The notes under the pieces: model-generated
Told to the model about the DNA's origin: nothing
The model's database searches: none
What the model saw: the letters and a program-made list of their open reading frames with translations, nothing else
In this document: positions 1 through 8,735 of the stretch, piece after piece
Layout of the letters: the number at the start of each line of letters is the position of its first letter
How positions within the stretch are numbered: position 1 is the stretch's first letter
IMG/VR virus record: IMGVR_UViG_3300001750_000009
Coordinates: 1 to 47,530 of that record
Origin: a virus
Reading direction: 5' to 3' (one strand)
DNA: 47,530 nucleotides
Made by a program: the position numbers and the translations under genes

Positions 1-309
1 AAAAAGAATTCCATGTATATTTGCTTTTTTTGAAAAGGTATCTGATAGCCAAACAAAACCGGCAAGTTTTTCTTTAAAAAAAATTATAAAAAGTTGAATA
101 TTTACATGTTTCATATAATACAAAAAAGAAGTTTTATTTTTTTCTACAATATCAAACAAAATAAAGTTATCAAGATTTTCTTGAACAGCCTTTTCCCATA
201 AATAAACAATCTCGGAATCACGAAAAGAAGGAATACCATCCTGCTTAACATATGGAATAATTTTTATGGAATCAGCGACTCCACTCTCTTGATTTCCGTG
301 TCCAGCCAT
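1..309 (-). CDS. GNAT-like acetyltransferase, cut by left edge
   Basis: Open minus-strand frame of 103 codons that runs off the window, so the C-terminus is missing. The visible protein begins MAGHGNQESG. Around residues 80-103 it has a GNAT-like strand-turn pattern (LAGFVWLSD followed by KANIHGILF), where the acetyl-CoA fold usually starts. Small GNAT-like proteins commonly sit among the internal virion protein genes of podovirus-like phages, and this position in the late operon fits. The start lies inside the end of the preceding 47-codon gene (46-nt overlap) and follows a GGCGGTGGA-like ribosome site. Substrate unknown. The family call rests on a partial fold pattern. Confidence 0.6.
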   Translation of the reverse strand, partial: MAGHGNQESGVADSIKIIPYVKQDGIPSFRDSEIVYLWEKAVQENLDNFILFDIVEKNKTSFLYYMKHVNIQLFIIFFKEKLAGFVWLSDTFSKKANIHGILF

Positions 310-407
310 TCCACCGCCCTCTTAATGCTTCTCAAAATATCATAAATCTTTCTAATGTCAACATTATCAGCCGACATGGTAGGTTCTTTAATTTTTGGTA
401 TTGTCAT
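264..407 (-). CDS. small helical protein, 47 aa
   Basis: Begins MTIPKIKEPTMSADNVDIRK and ends in a charged helix (AVEWLDTEIKRVESLIP). A GGTGAG ribosome site lies about 5 nt before the ATG. It overlaps the GNAT start, as tightly packed phage genes do. Function unknown. It is too short for default ORF calling but fills an otherwise empty stretch of the late operon. Confidence 0.55.
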   Translation of the reverse strand: MTIPKIKEPTMSADNVDIRKIYDILRSIKRAVEWLDTEIKRVESLIP

Positions 408-428
408 ATTCTCACCAAGGGTATATCT

Positions 429-743
429 CTATGATTCAAATAATTTATTAAAAAGTTTTTTTAAAAAACTTTCTTTTTTTTGTGTGGTCATTGGAATTTC
501 TTTAGAAGACCAGGAGCCTTTTCTTGAAATTCCTTGAGTCCTAATAGAAGATGGAATAAAGTGATTGTGGATAAAAGCAGTATTTTTTGGTATACTTCCT
601 GCAACTTGGCAATCTTGATGCAAGCAACCGCCATTTAATGTTTTAAATGGCTCAATCTCTTTTAAACGATACCCTTCAGGAAGCCGACTATTTTTTGTCA
701 ATAATAGAGTAGTACCCTCTTTAAGTATATTCTCGTGGCTCAT
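429..743 (-). CDS. phage late protein of unknown function, 104 aa
   Basis: Starts at MSHENILKEG, because a strong GGGGGGAG site lies 8 nt upstream; an in-frame start at 761 would lie before that site. The protein has a compact N-terminal half (LLLTKNSRLPEGYRLKEIEPF, then GGCLHQDCQVAGS with two Cys) and a basic Lys/Phe-rich tail (ESFLKKLFNKLFES), which could be an amphipathic helix. It lies between the nozzle-like tail gene and the GNAT gene, so a virion or assembly role is likely. No family recognised. Confidence 0.6.
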   Translation of the reverse strand: MSHENILKEGTTLLLTKNSRLPEGYRLKEIEPFKTLNGGCLHQDCQVAGSIPKNTAFIHNHFIPSSIRTQGISRKGSWSSKEIPMTTQKKESFLKKLFNKLFES

Positions 744-903
744 AGTTAATTCTCCCCCCAATTTCTTTCTTAAAAAGTTTTAAATACTTAATTTTTTTTG
801 CTCTGATTGTTGATATACTCTTGGATGAATACGTTCCCATTAAAACGTTGTCTTGAGTAGCAACAGGGAAATTCTGGATAAAAAAATCTTTCATAGATTC
901 CAT
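721..903 (-). CDS. small late protein, 60 aa
   Basis: Begins MESMKDFFIQNFPVATQDNV, with AGAAGG about 9 nt upstream. An internal Met at codon 4 is an alternative start. Its end overlaps the next gene by 23 nt. The protein is basic, with KKIKYLKLFKKEIGG in the second half. It is immediately downstream of the nozzle-like gene. No family recognised. Confidence 0.5.
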   Translation of the reverse strand: MESMKDFFIQNFPVATQDNVLMGTYSSKSISTIRAKKIKYLKLFKKEIGGRINYEPREYT

Positions 904-934
904 AATTCATTACCTTCTAATTTATTTTTTGTTA

Positions 935-970
935 TGATAACATCATAATTGAATGTTTATGATGTTATCA
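935..970. other. 14-bp perfect inverted repeat at gene end
   Basis: Positions 935-948 and 957-970 are exact reverse complements separated by 8 nt. The hairpin spans the stop codon of the 650-aa tail gene. No U-run follows on either strand, so it is not a standard intrinsic terminator. It may act in RNA processing or 3'-end protection, or be a protein site. Confidence 0.6.
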
Positions 971-2909
971 TCTCTTGCGCGGAACCTGCAAGCTCTATTG
1001 TATACATCGGTATGTATCCAGACGCTATCATTTCCAATTCACTCCCTTTTGCACTTTTTAAAATTTTAAAAATATTGTTATTCATTATTGGCTCAGAATG
1101 GACAAGTTCACCATCTATATATACCTCCAAGTCAGCATTAGCATTTGTTTGAATGGAAGACGGAGAATACAAATTATCCCCATTAATTTCAAAAACAGTG
1201 ATGCCATCACTATTGATTTCACCGGAAACATTTCCAGCGGCAAAAATAGGAGCGTTTAAATCCTTAATATAGTCTTCATCCTCAGCAGTATCCAAAATTG
1301 TTTGATGATATTTCCTGTCTATAAAAACACGTCCTACAGGAAATATCATTTCATTCGGTAATAAATATTTTCTGGATTTCCATAACCGCCGCAAGTAATT
1401 ATATGGATCGGCATTCCACTGTTTGATGTACATGCTTGCATTGGCAGCGTACCGATTATTTTCGGTTAACACCATGTATAACTCACCATCACCGTAACTA
1501 GGGTATCCAGCATAAGCGAATAAAGAAAGTTTCGTTAATTTATTCCCGCTTTCAATATCAAGCAGCGCACCATTTCTTTTTCCATCTATATCTGTATAAA
1601 AGAAAAAATACTTTCCGTTATAAAACGTCCCGTTCATGGTCGTTGGATTCATATCAATCCAATCCTGAACACCATAAACGCTACCTTGCGTTATATTAAT
1701 GCAACCGCTTGCATTGAGCAGCATTAATCCTTCATTCCCCGCGAAAAGGACACCTGCATTGCATGTTGCCATACTCGCTTTAGATGAACAAGGATACATT
1801 GTTTCTGAATTATCCTTGCTCATATTCCCAGGGTCATCGCCATAAAAAAAATAATACAAATCGTCTGTTACGGCATAAATGATGGCGCCATAGACTTTGA
1901 TTCCCTTGATAAGCGAGGCTATTGGATATTGGTTTTCAGTTGGCCAGGCATGCGGGAACCCAGGCGCACTCATATAAAGAACGTTATCTTTAAATGCAAC
2001 CATTATATTAGACGAAAAAAGCGTTAACCCTTCAAGGCCATCAGGTGGGGGACTCCATGTTTCGGAAGGGCATACTTCGCCAAGATCAACCGATGCGACA
2101 TCATCTGTTATGCTATCGGTTGCAAATGTAAAACCATTTATGTTTGTATCTTTAACTTGTTGGAATTCTGCTATCCCGGCAGTTGATGAGTTGGTTCTGT
2201 ATAAACGTATTACTCCATTTTCTAAAGCTCTTCCTGTTGGAGGTTCTGTGAAAGTATCAAGGGTAACATTCCCCGAAAGATAATCAGCAACTTCGACAAT
2301 ATCACTTGGAGGGCCTTCTTCACCATATTTGTTTACATAAGTATAATACCAAGCTCTATAATCAGAACCGCTACCTGTATACGTATCTACCACACACGCC
2401 GAGGTAGGCGCAGGCACCCCCAATTTATAATAGTCTCCCCATGGGTCGAAAGGAGATGATACAAGGTCATTGCAATATACCCATAATTCATTTTCGCCGG
2501 AGAGATAGACACGTTCATATATATCTGAAGGATTAAGAGATCTAACATAATCACGTGTTTTATCTGAAACAATCCAATGGGAATTAGAATTTTCTTCAAA
2601 TCGGAATAAACTTTGTATTGGAATTAGCGTCCATTTAGTATCATCCCATGCACCCGCAGGGTTAGGAGTGTCACTTGTGCAATAATAAAGCCGCCCACTG
2701 TAGATAACTTGTTTTGCATCAGTAGCTAAATATTGTGCTGTTGCATCATATGTACTTATGATAGAAGCTGTTAAAAAAGGCATTTTCCATGCCCGAAGAT
2801 CACCTTTATCATAATTAACATTTTCAGTGTCTTGCGCCCCATTAGCCGGTAAAAGATGCCCTGCTGTTCCTGGAGCCATGCCACCGAATTCTGTTATTTT
2901 TATTTTCAT
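957..2909 (-). CDS. tail nozzle-like beta-rich virion protein
   Basis: 650 aa. The N-terminus has the pattern ENVNYDKGDLRAWKMP (about residues 30-44), known from phage tail proteins that open with an inventory-like segment. A region with YGEEGPPSDIVEV resembles a fibronectin-III-like strand pair. About residue 318 the line SAPGFPHAWPTENQYP is the PHAWP signature of this structural family, followed by repeated beta strands typical of a propeller. In short-tailed phages proteins of this size and position form the distal tail tube or nozzle. It is 3 nt from the fibre gene upstream, so they are co-translated. The nozzle role is inferred from context; the structural role is fairly secure. Confidence 0.7.
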   Translation of the reverse strand: MKIKITEFGGMAPGTAGHLLPANGAQDTENVNYDKGDLRAWKMPFLTASIISTYDATAQYLATDAKQVIYSGRLYYCTSDTPNPAGAWDDTKWTLIPIQSLFRFEENSNSHWIVSDKTRDYVRSLNPSDIYERVYLSGENELWVYCNDLVSSPFDPWGDYYKLGVPAPTSACVVDTYTGSGSDYRAWYYTYVNKYGEEGPPSDIVEVADYLSGNVTLDTFTEPPTGRALENGVIRLYRTNSSTAGIAEFQQVKDTNINGFTFATDSITDDVASVDLGEVCPSETWSPPPDGLEGLTLFSSNIMVAFKDNVLYMSAPGFPHAWPTENQYPIASLIKGIKVYGAIIYAVTDDLYYFFYGDDPGNMSKDNSETMYPCSSKASMATCNAGVLFAGNEGLMLLNASGCINITQGSVYGVQDWIDMNPTTMNGTFYNGKYFFFYTDIDGKRNGALLDIESGNKLTKLSLFAYAGYPSYGDGELYMVLTENNRYAANASMYIKQWNADPYNYLRRLWKSRKYLLPNEMIFPVGRVFIDRKYHQTILDTAEDEDYIKDLNAPIFAAGNVSGEINSDGITVFEINGDNLYSPSSIQTNANADLEVYIDGELVHSEPIMNNNIFKILKSAKGSELEMIASGYIPMYTIELAGSAQEMITS

Positions 2910-2912
2910 ATG

Positions 2913-4847
2913 CTAAGACCAAACTTTTATACTTGAAAACTGTCCATTTGAACTCCAACATCCACAAAATAAATACCCATCATGATAAATTATATTAGAG
3001 ATAGCCTCAAGGGCCGCATTTGTTATATAATTTATTTCTACAGGGATAAAAGGATTAATTGTATCTACAACAATTGCTGCTTGACTCGTAGCACTATACC
3101 CCATAAAGACATACCTCCCGCCCCAAATATCGAGACCTTTAGCATATGTCCCGGAATGCATTACCGTATTACTTATCAATACAGGATCAAGTGGGTCTGA
3201 AATATCTATAAGCGTTAAATCATTATACAAGGATATCAAATAGGCTATCGAACCGCTAACTTTTAATGAACGTGAATTCATAACTACGCCATTTGTGATA
3301 TATCCTTTTGCAGCAAAAGAAAGCGGATCGGAGATATCAATAATAGCAAAACAATCGGTTCCTGTATATGGGGTTACCGCGACATATAAATAGTTCTCCT
3401 GAATGCTAAAACCTATCACTCCTTTTATGGCTGGAGCTGTCACGCTATAAAAAGAAGCTACTATACTTGGAGATAATGGATTTGAGATATCAATCGTATT
3501 AATATAAAAATCAGAATACATTCCAGTAAATAAATAATCACCATGAACTATTATTTGGTTAGAACCACTATCAAATTTTGAATCTATTAGCGTTGCTGCT
3601 ATAAAAGGCGTATCGGGAGTTGAAATATCAATTATGATTAATTGATAATTTACGCCATCAGAACCTATTGTATATGCATAGTTTTCAGCGACGGCCACCG
3701 TTTGCATATATTGATATGGAGATAACGATAATGTAGCAATCTTTACAGGAAAGTTTGGATCAGAAATATCCACTACCGAAAAGGAGTTTTCCCCATAACT
3801 TACAACGAATATGTATGGTTCAGATAAAGCCATCGCTCCATAGCCAATAAAATTAAAATTATCATCCTGGATTGATGTGAAGGAACCGTCTAATTCTGGC
3901 GGAGAAAGATATTTACAAGAAATAAGCTTACTATAAGCTGGCCTCCAAGTATTTCCCGAAGCCATACCATGTGTATGCGCAAGTCCGCTGCCAGCGGCCT
4001 TCGTTTCAATATCCATGGGCGTTCCGCCCCAGTCAGCATTTCGAACTGTGCCCCCGGTGGAAGCTACGTGCCACCTTACATCAATGCCATGCTTATGACT
4101 TGGAAATTCTGACAATGTTACAGCATGGCCATTAACGCTTATTCCTGAAAACGTCCAGCTTCCGCCTGTACTCCCGCCTTCACTTTGCGTTGATGTATTA
4201 AGTATTACCATATCATTGTAAGAGGAATCGAATACCCAATTTGTCGGGACAGTCTTTTGCTTGAAAAACATGGCTGTATTAATCGGAAGGTTTTCTTCAA
4301 GATAAGAATTAAAACCTTGCATTTCTCTTAAAGGCGACATGCGCGAGATGTTGTCGGTTCCGGTTTCAGCTTGTATTTGAGATGCTAAAGGCGCATAAGC
4401 CTCAAACATCTCTACACCCTTCAACGATGACAAGACGTGTTCATCGTTTACGCCAGCTTCGGCCTCGACAGTAGAGGCAATGATAAATGACGCATCTATA
4501 GCCGCTAAATTGGCTAAAAATTCATCAAGCGCACTCGAAGTCACAACCATGCGCAATGTATGGTCTTCATCTTTATCAATTACAAGTGCTGTTGTATTGT
4601 CATACCCGCGCCCGTTTATGTTTGGGGTGTTTAAGGTTATTCCGACCGTTACTATTCTGCCGATTATACCAACACATTTAATAACTTCAAAGTTACCGGC
4701 TTCATCGGTTAACAACAATAAAAAATGGTCATCACTATTTGAAAGCGTCAGGATAGGAGATGGGGCTCTATCAATTTGCAATTCTGTAGTTGACGCTGTA
4801 ATGCTTTTTGTCAGATTTGTTTTATAATTATTTCTTACTTTAAGCAT
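2913..4847 (-). CDS. tail fibre: collar-like module plus LVIVD beta-propeller
   Basis: 644 aa in three parts. Residues 1-~130 are an N-terminal attachment module shared with the fibre at 5167-6114 (TELQIDRAPSPILTLS matches STTLALTAAPSPAIVLT). Residues ~140-330 hold fibre repeats ending in MSPLRE and a tail-collar-like domain with conserved FFKQKTVP, GIDVRWH and HTHG, where the His pairs probably bind metal. Residues ~335-644 carry about six LVIVD-type blades, each with a VVDISDP, IIDISTP or LIDISDP core, closing with IKVWS. The paralogue stops before the propeller, so the propeller is an added head, probably for receptor binding. Encoded 3 nt from the nozzle-like gene. Confidence 0.8.
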   Translation of the reverse strand: MLKVRNNYKTNLTKSITASTTELQIDRAPSPILTLSNSDDHFLLLLTDEAGNFEVIKCVGIIGRIVTVGITLNTPNINGRGYDNTTALVIDKDEDHTLRMVVTSSALDEFLANLAAIDASFIIASTVEAEAGVNDEHVLSSLKGVEMFEAYAPLASQIQAETGTDNISRMSPLREMQGFNSYLEENLPINTAMFFKQKTVPTNWVFDSSYNDMVILNTSTQSEGGSTGGSWTFSGISVNGHAVTLSEFPSHKHGIDVRWHVASTGGTVRNADWGGTPMDIETKAAGSGLAHTHGMASGNTWRPAYSKLISCKYLSPPELDGSFTSIQDDNFNFIGYGAMALSEPYIFVVSYGENSFSVVDISDPNFPVKIATLSLSPYQYMQTVAVAENYAYTIGSDGVNYQLIIIDISTPDTPFIAATLIDSKFDSGSNQIIVHGDYLFTGMYSDFYINTIDISNPLSPSIVASFYSVTAPAIKGVIGFSIQENYLYVAVTPYTGTDCFAIIDISDPLSFAAKGYITNGVVMNSRSLKVSGSIAYLISLYNDLTLIDISDPLDPVLISNTVMHSGTYAKGLDIWGGRYVFMGYSATSQAAIVVDTINPFIPVEINYITNAALEAISNIIYHDGYLFCGCWSSNGQFSSIKVWS

Positions 4848-5165
4848 TTATTTAACCAGTTTTACATCATGTTGCGATATCTGTTGATTTTGGTGCTGTT
4901 GCAGCGCATTCCCTATTGCTACAATTCCATCGGTATAAAGATTGTTTGTTTTTGATACATTTTCAGTTAAAATTGCAAGGGCTTTTGTTACATTAACCCA
5001 GAAGTATTTTTCATATACCCTGTCACACATTTTAACGATACGTTTATTCCCCTTATCGTCTTCCTCGATCATTTCTAACCAGGCAGGACAACCCTTTGAC
5101 GTATTGCATTGAGGGCAATCTTTGCAGTTAAAAGCGTTTTCATAATTTATATTTTCATGTTCCAT
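4848..5165 (-). CDS. Cys-cluster protein between two fibres, 105 aa
   Basis: Residues 14-26 form a tight cluster, CKDCPQCNTSKGC, with another Cys at about 47 (KMCDRVYEK), so the N-terminal half likely binds zinc or iron. The C-terminal half is a helix with a Gln-rich end (ALQQHQNQQISQHDVKLVK). It sits between the two paralogous fibre genes, each junction 0-2 nt, so it may have been trapped by the duplication or be a fibre chaperone. No family recognised. Confidence 0.6.
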   Translation of the reverse strand: MEHENINYENAFNCKDCPQCNTSKGCPAWLEMIEEDDKGNKRIVKMCDRVYEKYFWVNVTKALAILTENVSKTNNLYTDGIVAIGNALQQHQNQQISQHDVKLVK

Positions 5166-5166
5166 A

Positions 5167-6114
5167 TCAAATCCTCCTTGCTGTTATAGCTTTCACATAC
5201 GCTGGTCTCCACGTGTTCCCCAGCGTTATCCCATGTGTATGTGCAGCTCCACTCCCAGCCGCTTTTGTTTCGGTATCCATAACCGTTCCGCCCCAATCGG
5301 CATTTCGAACTGTGCCAGAAGTCCCGACGTCATGCCACCTTACATCAATGCCATGCTTATGTACCGGCATTTCAGCTATGCTTAATGCATGGCCATTAAT
5401 GCTAATCCCGGACAACGTCCAACTACCACCTATGTCTCCGCCTTCTATAGAACTATCTGTTCCAATAAAAACACGATCATTGTCTTCAGCCAAAAATACC
5501 CATCCGGTGGGCACAGTATTTTGTTTAAAAATACAGGTTGTTCCAGATTCAAATATAGCCTCATAAGCAGTCGCTACCGCTTGTCGTGAACGAAGAGGAC
5601 TCATTCTTGCTATGTTATTTGTTCCGCCTTGTGCTTGTACCAACGTAGCTAAAGGAGCATATCCATCAACCATAACGCGGCCTTTTAAAGGAGAAAGGGG
5701 ATGAACGTCATCTGTCCCTTCTTCAGCCATGGTGATTGTTGCAATTGATGTATTGGCTTGTAATGTATTGATCGCAGTAATTATAGTTTCAAGTAATCCT
5801 GCTGTTGTCCGCATACTAATAATATGCTCATCCGTATGCGTAATGGGAATTGCAGTTGTGTTTTCTTGCGCGCGGCCATCAATAGAAGGTACACCCAGCG
5901 CAACGCCTATCGTAACATCAAGCCCCGATATCTCAACACATTTAATAATTTCACGGTTACCGTTTTCATCAACAATAGTGAGTTTAAAGAAATCATCGCT
6001 TTCAGTTAAAACTATTGCTGGCGAGGGGGCAGCAGTTAAGGCAAGCGTAGTGCTGGTTGTGGTGATTGTGGCTGTCAGGGTAGTTGCAAAATCATTTCTA
6101 AATATTTGTCCCAT
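5167..6114 (-). CDS. tail fibre with collar-like C-terminal domain
   Basis: 315 aa, paralogue of the first ~330 residues of the fibre at 2913-4847. N-terminal attachment module to about residue 120, then TMAEEGTDDVHPLSPLKG and NIARMSPLRSRQAV, typical phage fibre repeats. The C-terminal collar-like domain has IFKQNTVPTGWVF, GIDVRWH, RNADWGGT and AHTHGITLGNTWRPAY. The nucleotide sequences of the two collar domains still share exact runs of more than 20 bases near 4072-4100 and 5335-5362, so the duplication is fairly recent. Likely a virion fibre or short collar spike. Confidence 0.8.
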   Translation of the reverse strand: MGQIFRNDFATTLTATITTTSTTLALTAAPSPAIVLTESDDFFKLTIVDENGNREIIKCVEISGLDVTIGVALGVPSIDGRAQENTTAIPITHTDEHIISMRTTAGLLETIITAINTLQANTSIATITMAEEGTDDVHPLSPLKGRVMVDGYAPLATLVQAQGGTNNIARMSPLRSRQAVATAYEAIFESGTTCIFKQNTVPTGWVFLAEDNDRVFIGTDSSIEGGDIGGSWTLSGISINGHALSIAEMPVHKHGIDVRWHDVGTSGTVRNADWGGTVMDTETKAAGSGAAHTHGITLGNTWRPAYVKAITARRI

Positions 6115-6120
6115 AATGGG

Positions 6121-6795
6121 CTATCTCCTCGGAACATTCGGGCTGTCTCTGTTTTCAATGGCTTCTTTGTCAATGATATCACCAGTGAATAATCCCCAAT
6201 ACATTTGCGCTCGAGCAACTGCATCCGATATTTGGCCGGTGTCTTCGCTATAAATCCTAAATAATAAATAGTTCAGCATTTCAGGTGCATATTCATCACC
6301 GACAGTAAAAGCTACATCATAGTTTTCATCTGTAACAATTATCGTTGGAGGTAATGCTGAATAATCATAATCCAAATATCCTTGATTCACGGCTGGCTGA
6401 GGAGGTGATACATAGAAAACTTTTGGATTTCTTTCATCAAAAATAACTGCATTAATTTGCGCGTCAGCGTTTACTGAATGCCAATTCGGTGAAGTCCTGT
6501 TAATTCTTTCACGGGTTACAGTATAGACAACTCTTCCAGGCGTTGAACCATCTGTTCCCATATTACAATTTGGTTCAAGAAATATTATCCCATCCTCAGC
6601 AAGCGCTTGTTTGGTACCTTCCGTTAATACTTGATTTGCTGTTTTAACATAGGCATCCGGTTTACGCTTAACAAGTGCTGTTTCACCTTCATTAAACCAA
6701 TCAAGTAGTTGTGCCCTAGTAGGCTCCACGAAGGCTGGATCACCAGTGACCCGTGCAACTCTATTAAAAATTGTCGATACATATATTGTACTCAT
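6121..6795 (-). CDS. head-tail adaptor-like protein (DUF6682-type)
   Basis: 224 aa from MSTIYVSTIFNRVARVTGDP; GGGAG lies about 10 nt before this ATG, so the in-frame start at 6831 is not preferred. The line EPTRAQLLDWFNEGETALVKRKPDAYV is the hallmark helix pair of DUF6682-like phage adaptor proteins, followed by a beta part (VFYVSPPQP, YLDYDYSALPP) and a C-terminal helix. The family sits beside a second small adaptor in many podovirus-like genomes. Probably part of the connector below the portal. Confidence 0.7.
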   Translation of the reverse strand: MSTIYVSTIFNRVARVTGDPAFVEPTRAQLLDWFNEGETALVKRKPDAYVKTANQVLTEGTKQALAEDGIIFLEPNCNMGTDGSTPGRVVYTVTRERINRTSPNWHSVNADAQINAVIFDERNPKVFYVSPPQPAVNQGYLDYDYSALPPTIIVTDENYDVAFTVGDEYAPEMLNYLLFRIYSEDTGQISDAVARAQMYWGLFTGDIIDKEAIENRDSPNVPRR

Positions 6796-6799
6796 AAAA

Positions 6800-7435
6800 C
6801 TAATCTCCCAGGTAAAGAGACCTATTGTCAAAAGGAATTGTTACCTCAAGTAACCTAACAGCATCATTAAAAAGAATAGTATGCTTTTCTATGTTTGAGT
6901 TTTCAGAAATATTAAAAAGTTCTTTGCAAACATAATTAACCAATAAAGGCTCTTGCAAATGTTCAGGGATACCGTCTGGAGTATCATCACTTGTTGTCAT
7001 ATCAACAGGATGTCTAAAAAAATGCAATGTCAATGTCTCCGACACGGTTGGAATTTTTTGGTAATAAAGATTTCCACCCTGCTCAACAACACTAGAAATT
7101 GTACCAGACCCATTCATTAACGGATAAACTCCTGCAAATTCAATCATCGAATTATAAATTTCTATTTCTGAGCCACCAGAGTTGGCTACGAATTGAAGCT
7201 TTCTCTGAAAGGTAGCAGGCATAGAAACATAGGCCGCGTCTGTTGCTGTGTTTATAGTTGCGATGTTAAATAGCTGTGGTAATGGCGGAGTAAGGAAATC
7301 ACCAAAAGATGATTTTACCCCGCCAGCGATTAGAGATATAGCAAGATTTATTTTTGTTTCGATATATTCCTCAGAAAACATTCTTGTATTTATTATCTCA
7401 AGAATATTCGCTTTTAAACTCGCTAAAGTCGCCAT
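6800..7435 (-). CDS. second adaptor-like or connector protein
   Basis: 211 aa. The helical start (MATLASLKANILEIINTRMFSEEYIETKINLAISLIAGG) and central strands (YVSMPATFQRKLQFVANSGG, LYYQKIPTVSETLTLHFFRHP) resemble phage adaptor proteins, and it ends in a helix-rich tail. The gene overlaps the preceding zinc-ribbon gene by 1 nt and is followed within 4 nt by the DUF6682-type gene. Role as connector inferred from order and fold pattern. Confidence 0.6.
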   Translation of the reverse strand: MATLASLKANILEIINTRMFSEEYIETKINLAISLIAGGVKSSFGDFLTPPLPQLFNIATINTATDAAYVSMPATFQRKLQFVANSGGSEIEIYNSMIEFAGVYPLMNGSGTISSVVEQGGNLYYQKIPTVSETLTLHFFRHPVDMTTSDDTPDGIPEHLQEPLLVNYVCKELFNISENSNIEKHTILFNDAVRLLEVTIPFDNRSLYLGD

Positions 7436-7647
7436 TAAATAAAAATGTCCTCCCCTGGTGGCCTATGAATAGGTACAGATTGCTTTTCACCTAAAGGTTT
7501 TGGCTCTGTATAGTGAGGATGCTTTTCTTCAAAGCATGTATCTGAACAAACTAATTGTTGTTTCCAATTTAATTGACATTCTGATGCATATTTTTGAAAA
7601 CCGCAAATATCACATATAACTAAATAGTCACCTGCTTTATATGGCAT
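7435..7647 (-). CDS. small zinc-ribbon phage protein
   Basis: 70 aa. YLVICDICGFQKYASECQLNWKQQLVCSDTCFEEKHP gives a CxxC plus Cx3C zinc-ribbon pattern, then a Pro-rich end (PKPLGEKQSVPIHRPPGED). Similar proteins of this length occur next to adaptor genes in many short-tailed phages, typically with a 'W-x-L-V-C-xx-C-E-x-xHPxx' line; function unknown. Tightly packed between two structural genes. Confidence 0.75.
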   Translation of the reverse strand: MPYKAGDYLVICDICGFQKYASECQLNWKQQLVCSDTCFEEKHPHYTEPKPLGEKQSVPIHRPPGEDIFI

Positions 7648-7648
7648 T

Positions 7649-8611
7649 TTAATACGCTCTTAATACTGCATAATTAATCAAATGCCCAACTGTTGGGTCA
7701 GCATTAAACGTCCATGTTACCGTATTAGTTGTTGGAACGACTTTCAGTATATTGGTTGCGCCACTTGTTGCATCTTCAATAACCGACATAATAATATCAT
7801 CCGACAAAACTCCAGTTACAGTCGCCACCTCTGTTGCGTCACCTCCGACACAAGTGTGTTGTCCGGCATATGCAACATAATGACTTGGTTTAAAAGTCCC
7901 ACGCTCTCTCAAAATTACATAATGAATGCTATGGGTGGTTGACGGATCAGCAGACAATGTGACAGTCAAAGTATCTGTGGTACAAATAGAATCAGAAATA
8001 GTATCTGTGTCATCTGTTGAACCAAGACACACAAAAGCGAGATCACCAGCCTTTGCCCCTGTAATAGTTATAGCTTCGGCGGCAGCTCCGCCTACAGTGG
8101 TGTGTGTCCCTGCTGCAAAAACATCAAATTTAGGTACACATTTATTTTTTAATCCAGCATAAACATAATCATGCGCGGTCAAAGGGTCAGCGCTTGCAGT
8201 AATTAATAAACTGTTTTGTTCCCCCGGTGCTGTTGACTCCGCACATGCTACACCTATAATTTGATCATTATCGTCTGAAACTTGATGAGCTGCGAAACAA
8301 ATATCAGCAAGGCCAACATTGCCGTCAACAGCATATTGCGTGGCTGTTTCTCCGTTTACACAATCTACTGGGCCACCAGCCCATGCAAAACCATATCCGA
8401 AACCAGCGCCGGAAGGAACAAAAAGGCACGAAGTTGCGGAGCCCTGGTTAACCCATTCAATGTTTTTGCCTAAAGACGCACTAGAAAGAATAAATTTACA
8501 CCCTGGATTATAACCGGATGCTCCGGTTACCGGGATAGTTGACCCAGAAGCAATGGATATATATTTTGTCGTATCCATAGTGAGTCCGTTTGGAAAATTT
8601 GTTACAGGCAT
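7649..8611 (-). CDS. virion surface protein with internal repeats
   Basis: 320 aa from MPVTNFPNGL. A good AAAGGA site lies 8 nt upstream of this ATG; an upstream GTG in frame lacks one. Residues ~150-320 contain at least two copies of a block built on AAGTHTTVGGAAAEA / YAGQHTCVGGDATEV followed by a strand and DPSTTHSIHYVILR / DPTVGHLINYAVLR. Such repeat-built beta proteins next to the capsid gene are often decoration or fibre-like. Hairpins separate it from the capsid gene upstream. Function inferred. Confidence 0.6.
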   Translation of the reverse strand: MPVTNFPNGLTMDTTKYISIASGSTIPVTGASGYNPGCKFILSSASLGKNIEWVNQGSATSCLFVPSGAGFGYGFAWAGGPVDCVNGETATQYAVDGNVGLADICFAAHQVSDDNDQIIGVACAESTAPGEQNSLLITASADPLTAHDYVYAGLKNKCVPKFDVFAAGTHTTVGGAAAEAITITGAKAGDLAFVCLGSTDDTDTISDSICTTDTLTVTLSADPSTTHSIHYVILRERGTFKPSHYVAYAGQHTCVGGDATEVATVTGVLSDDIIMSVIEDATSGATNILKVVPTTNTVTWTFNADPTVGHLINYAVLRAY

Positions 8612-8690
8612 TTTTAAAATCCTTTTCACAGTAACACCCACTTTTTTATAATGGCTGCCATGAGGAATTTAACCTCATTTTACACAGGTT

Positions 8691-8721
8691 CTATAGGGGG
8701 TTCTTTATTTACCCCCTATAG
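8691..8721. other. hairpin downstream of capsid gene
   Basis: Exact 10-bp inverted repeat (ctataggggg / ccccctatag) with an 11-nt loop, 14 nt after the capsid stop. No U-run follows on the minus strand, so it may attenuate transcription or protect the 3' end of capsid mRNA rather than terminate. A weaker 5-bp hairpin (tgagg/cctca) lies just downstream, around 8661-8677. Confidence 0.6.
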
Positions 8722-8735
8722 ATTAGTTTAAAAAT

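Noticed and set aside
5729-6253. Plus-strand ORF of 174 codons
   Set aside because: Antisense to the fibre and adaptor genes, with a biased Val/Ile/Ser composition and no ribosome site.
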